From Asterionellopsis glacialis (Eukaryota; Bacillariophyta; Plagiogrammaphyceae; Rhaphoneidales; Asterionellopsidaceae): a DNA stretch of 20,656 nt. Position 1 is the first letter of the stretch. The number at the start of each line of letters is the position of its first letter. The DNA lies in the NCBI GenBank assembly GCA_014885115.2, contig WKLE02000809.1, forward strand, positions 9,109-29,764. Reading direction: 5' to 3'. Under the pieces are notes generated by a model. That model saw only the letters and a list, made by a program, of their open reading frames with translations. It had not been told where the DNA came from and did no database searches. The translations under genes were made by a program, and so were the position numbers. Positions 19,242 to 20,656 of this stretch are shown in pieces.

Positions 19242-20656
19242 CTAAACTTGCTTGACAGATTTACTCCTGGCGGTAGTGTCTTGCCTTCTTCTGAAAAATA
19301 TTTTCCTAATGCCTGTTTTTTTCTTTTTAACTGTCCCTCTTGTATCGTTGATACTTTTGTCAATCTCGGCCATATCAGGTTGGACTTCTACGCTTTCGTT
19401 GACTTCGATCTCTGAATTTGGTCTCAACGATTCGTTCTTTTCATCAGAAGAAACCGACTCCCTACCATTTGCTAACACATTCGTTTGAGCTGTCTCTTGA
19501 GGCGTGTCTACGTCATGAGATTTACCAAAAGGAATGTCGTGGTCTTGGATACAGCTGAGCCCTCCGCAATGGACACTCGAGCTCAGATCAGAACTAAAGT
19601 ATTCCATCATCGACCTAGGCGTGTCATCAGATATTTCGCGACTATTTTGACATCTGTCGGAGGTTTCTACCTCTTGTCGCTCTTCGATGGTGTCATCCAC
19701 TTCTTTCTCTTCTCTATTGTTTAAAATTGTGGTAGATTCAGTTTCTACCTCTTGTCCCTCTTCGATAGTGTCATCCAGTTCTTTCTCTTCTCTGCTGCTT
19801 AAAATTGTGGTATATTTAGTTTGCTTGTCGCATTCTTCTTTCTCGGGCTCTTCTTGAAGGTCGGTAACCGCCTTCTTTTTGGAAAACATTGTTCTAATAA
19901 ATGTTTTTTTCCTCCTTGGCTTGAGCACCTTTTCACTCATGGAATTGTTTTTAGAACCGGCATCAACTGCTGTGACATCTTTCTCTTCGGGGCCTTTATC
20001 TACAATTGATATACCATGTTGACCCTTGTCACCATTGACGGTAATGTTAGATTTCTCTATATCGTCTCCTTCCAATGTTTCACCATTGGTTGATTCCTCG
20101 GTTACTTTTTGCAGGCTTTGCTGGTCATAACTCATTGGTGCCCCTTGCTGAAGGCTTTCACTTTGGGCATCTTCCGTCGATAACATCCTTACTTTGAGCT
20201 CTTCACCACATTCAACTTCCTGCAATAGCTTCTGAACGCTTTCCCGGTCGGAGCTCATTGAATCTACTTCTTGGTCGGGACCAATACATTTGACATCCTC
20301 TGTCAAGTACGCCAATGATCCTCCACATTTTGTCAACCCCAATATTAGTTGTCCTGAGAATAGTTCTAACATTGAATGTGTACTAGTGAAAAACTGTTGT
20401 TCCATCTGTGTCCACTCATCAACGGTTTTCCCATTATCACTCTGTGTTATTGCTTTCTCCAGGTTTTTGTCTTCCGTATTTTGTGACTGCATTTTTTGGT
20501 AGTTCTTGATTTCTCCCATTTGTTCGAGTGTATTAGATTGTTCACACCTTACAGAGGGCTTTTTCGATACGGTTATTCTCACATTAACGGATGTCTCATC
20601 CTCTGACACGACTTGAGACACAAGGTTTCTTGGATTTGAAGGTTCCTCTTTCTTTC
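19242..20656 (-). CDS. Acidic modular repeat protein, 5' end outside the window (partial)
   Basis: The frame is open from the right window edge to a TAG stop at 19242, at least 470 residues. No ATG lies at the head of the visible frame: the first candidate codon at 20621 is GTG and the frame continues upstream, so the start lies beyond the window. Numbering the GTG codon as residue 1, two divergent modules can be seen. Each begins with a similar segment (SMLELFSGQL...CGG at 83-101; SMMEYFSSDL...CGG at 338-354). Module one contains FIRTMFSKKK (241-250) and module two ends with GIRKIFFRRR (437-446). Between them two 26-residue acidic copies (TTILSSREEKELDDTIEEGQ type) lie at 271-322. No signal peptide, membrane span or catalytic domain is visible. 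The C-terminal motif matches that of the IQ protein at 17474-18232. Function unknown. Confidence 0.68.
   Translation of the reverse strand, partial: KKEEPSNPRNLVSQVVSEDETSVNVRITVSKKPSVRCEQSNTLEQMGEIKNYQKMQSQNTEDKNLEKAITQSDNGKTVDEWTQMEQQFFTSTHSMLELFSGQLILGLTKCGGSLAYLTEDVKCIGPDQEVDSMSSDRESVQKLLQEVECGEELKVRMLSTEDAQSESLQQGAPMSYDQQSLQKVTEESTNGETLEGDDIEKSNITVNGDKGQHGISIVDKGPEEKDVTAVDAGSKNNSMSEKVLKPRRKKTFIRTMFSKKKAVTDLQEEPEKEECDKQTKYTTILSSREEKELDDTIEEGQEVETESTTILNNREEKEVDDTIEERQEVETSDRCQNSREISDDTPRSMMEYFSSDLSSSVHCGGLSCIQDHDIPFGKSHDVDTPQETAQTNVLANGRESVSSDEKNESLRPNSEIEVNESVEVQPDMAEIDKSINDTRGTVKKKKTGIRKIFFRRRQDTTARSKSVKQV
19656..19811 (-). repeat. 78-nt coding tandem duplication
   Basis: Two adjacent 78-nt units encode 26-residue acidic peptides that differ at a few positions (SS/NN, EL/EV, EG/ER, ES/SD). 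The frame is preserved, and the similarity points to a fairly recent duplication inside the modular protein gene. Confidence 0.9.

Overview
The window looks like nuclear DNA of a photosynthetic stramenopile, most likely a diatom. The reasons are AT-rich intergenic DNA, short GT-AG introns, long low-complexity acidic, Ser and Gln runs, and a thioredoxin whose signal peptide ends at a Phe (...VVA|FSS), the ASAFAP-type bipartite import signal of secondary red plastids. The species cannot be named from the sequence. There are no rRNA or tRNA genes, transposon ORFs or CRISPR arrays that I can see.

Layout, left to right. 1-1098: non-coding, with a dense island of GGTACC-centred palindromes. 1099-5834 (+): two-exon gene for a large type I membrane protein with a Diatom-type lumenal/extracellular region and a 1,000-residue RS/RD-rich, then acidic, then basic tail. 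6089-8350 (-): single-exon F-box plus SPRY protein. 8351-9740: non-coding, with a short tandem duplication at its right end. 9741-11350 (-): three-exon MDR (quinone-oxidoreductase-like) enzyme. 11351-12490: head-to-head intergenic region with a second palindrome island. 12491-13278 (+): two-exon plastid-type thioredoxin. 13907-17239 (+): single-exon TEL2/TELO2 homologue. 17474-18232 (-): small IQ-motif protein. 18233-19241: non-coding, with a third palindrome island. 19242 to the window end (-): acidic modular repeat protein, open at the right edge and so partial.

The genes do not form a pathway; this is an ordinary eukaryotic gene neighbourhood with alternating strands. Recognisable roles are PIKK assembly (TEL2 of the TTT complex), ubiquitin ligase substrate binding (F-box/SPRY), plastid redox control (thioredoxin), NAD(P)H-dependent reduction (MDR) and calmodulin binding (IQ).

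The least explained items are: the membrane protein with a splicing-factor-like tail; the three intergenic GGTACC palindrome islands; a C-terminal IR-x-hydrophobic-F-basic motif shared by the two rightmost genes, which suggests a local modular family; and a stop-free 126-nt intron in the MDR gene whose retention would keep the frame.
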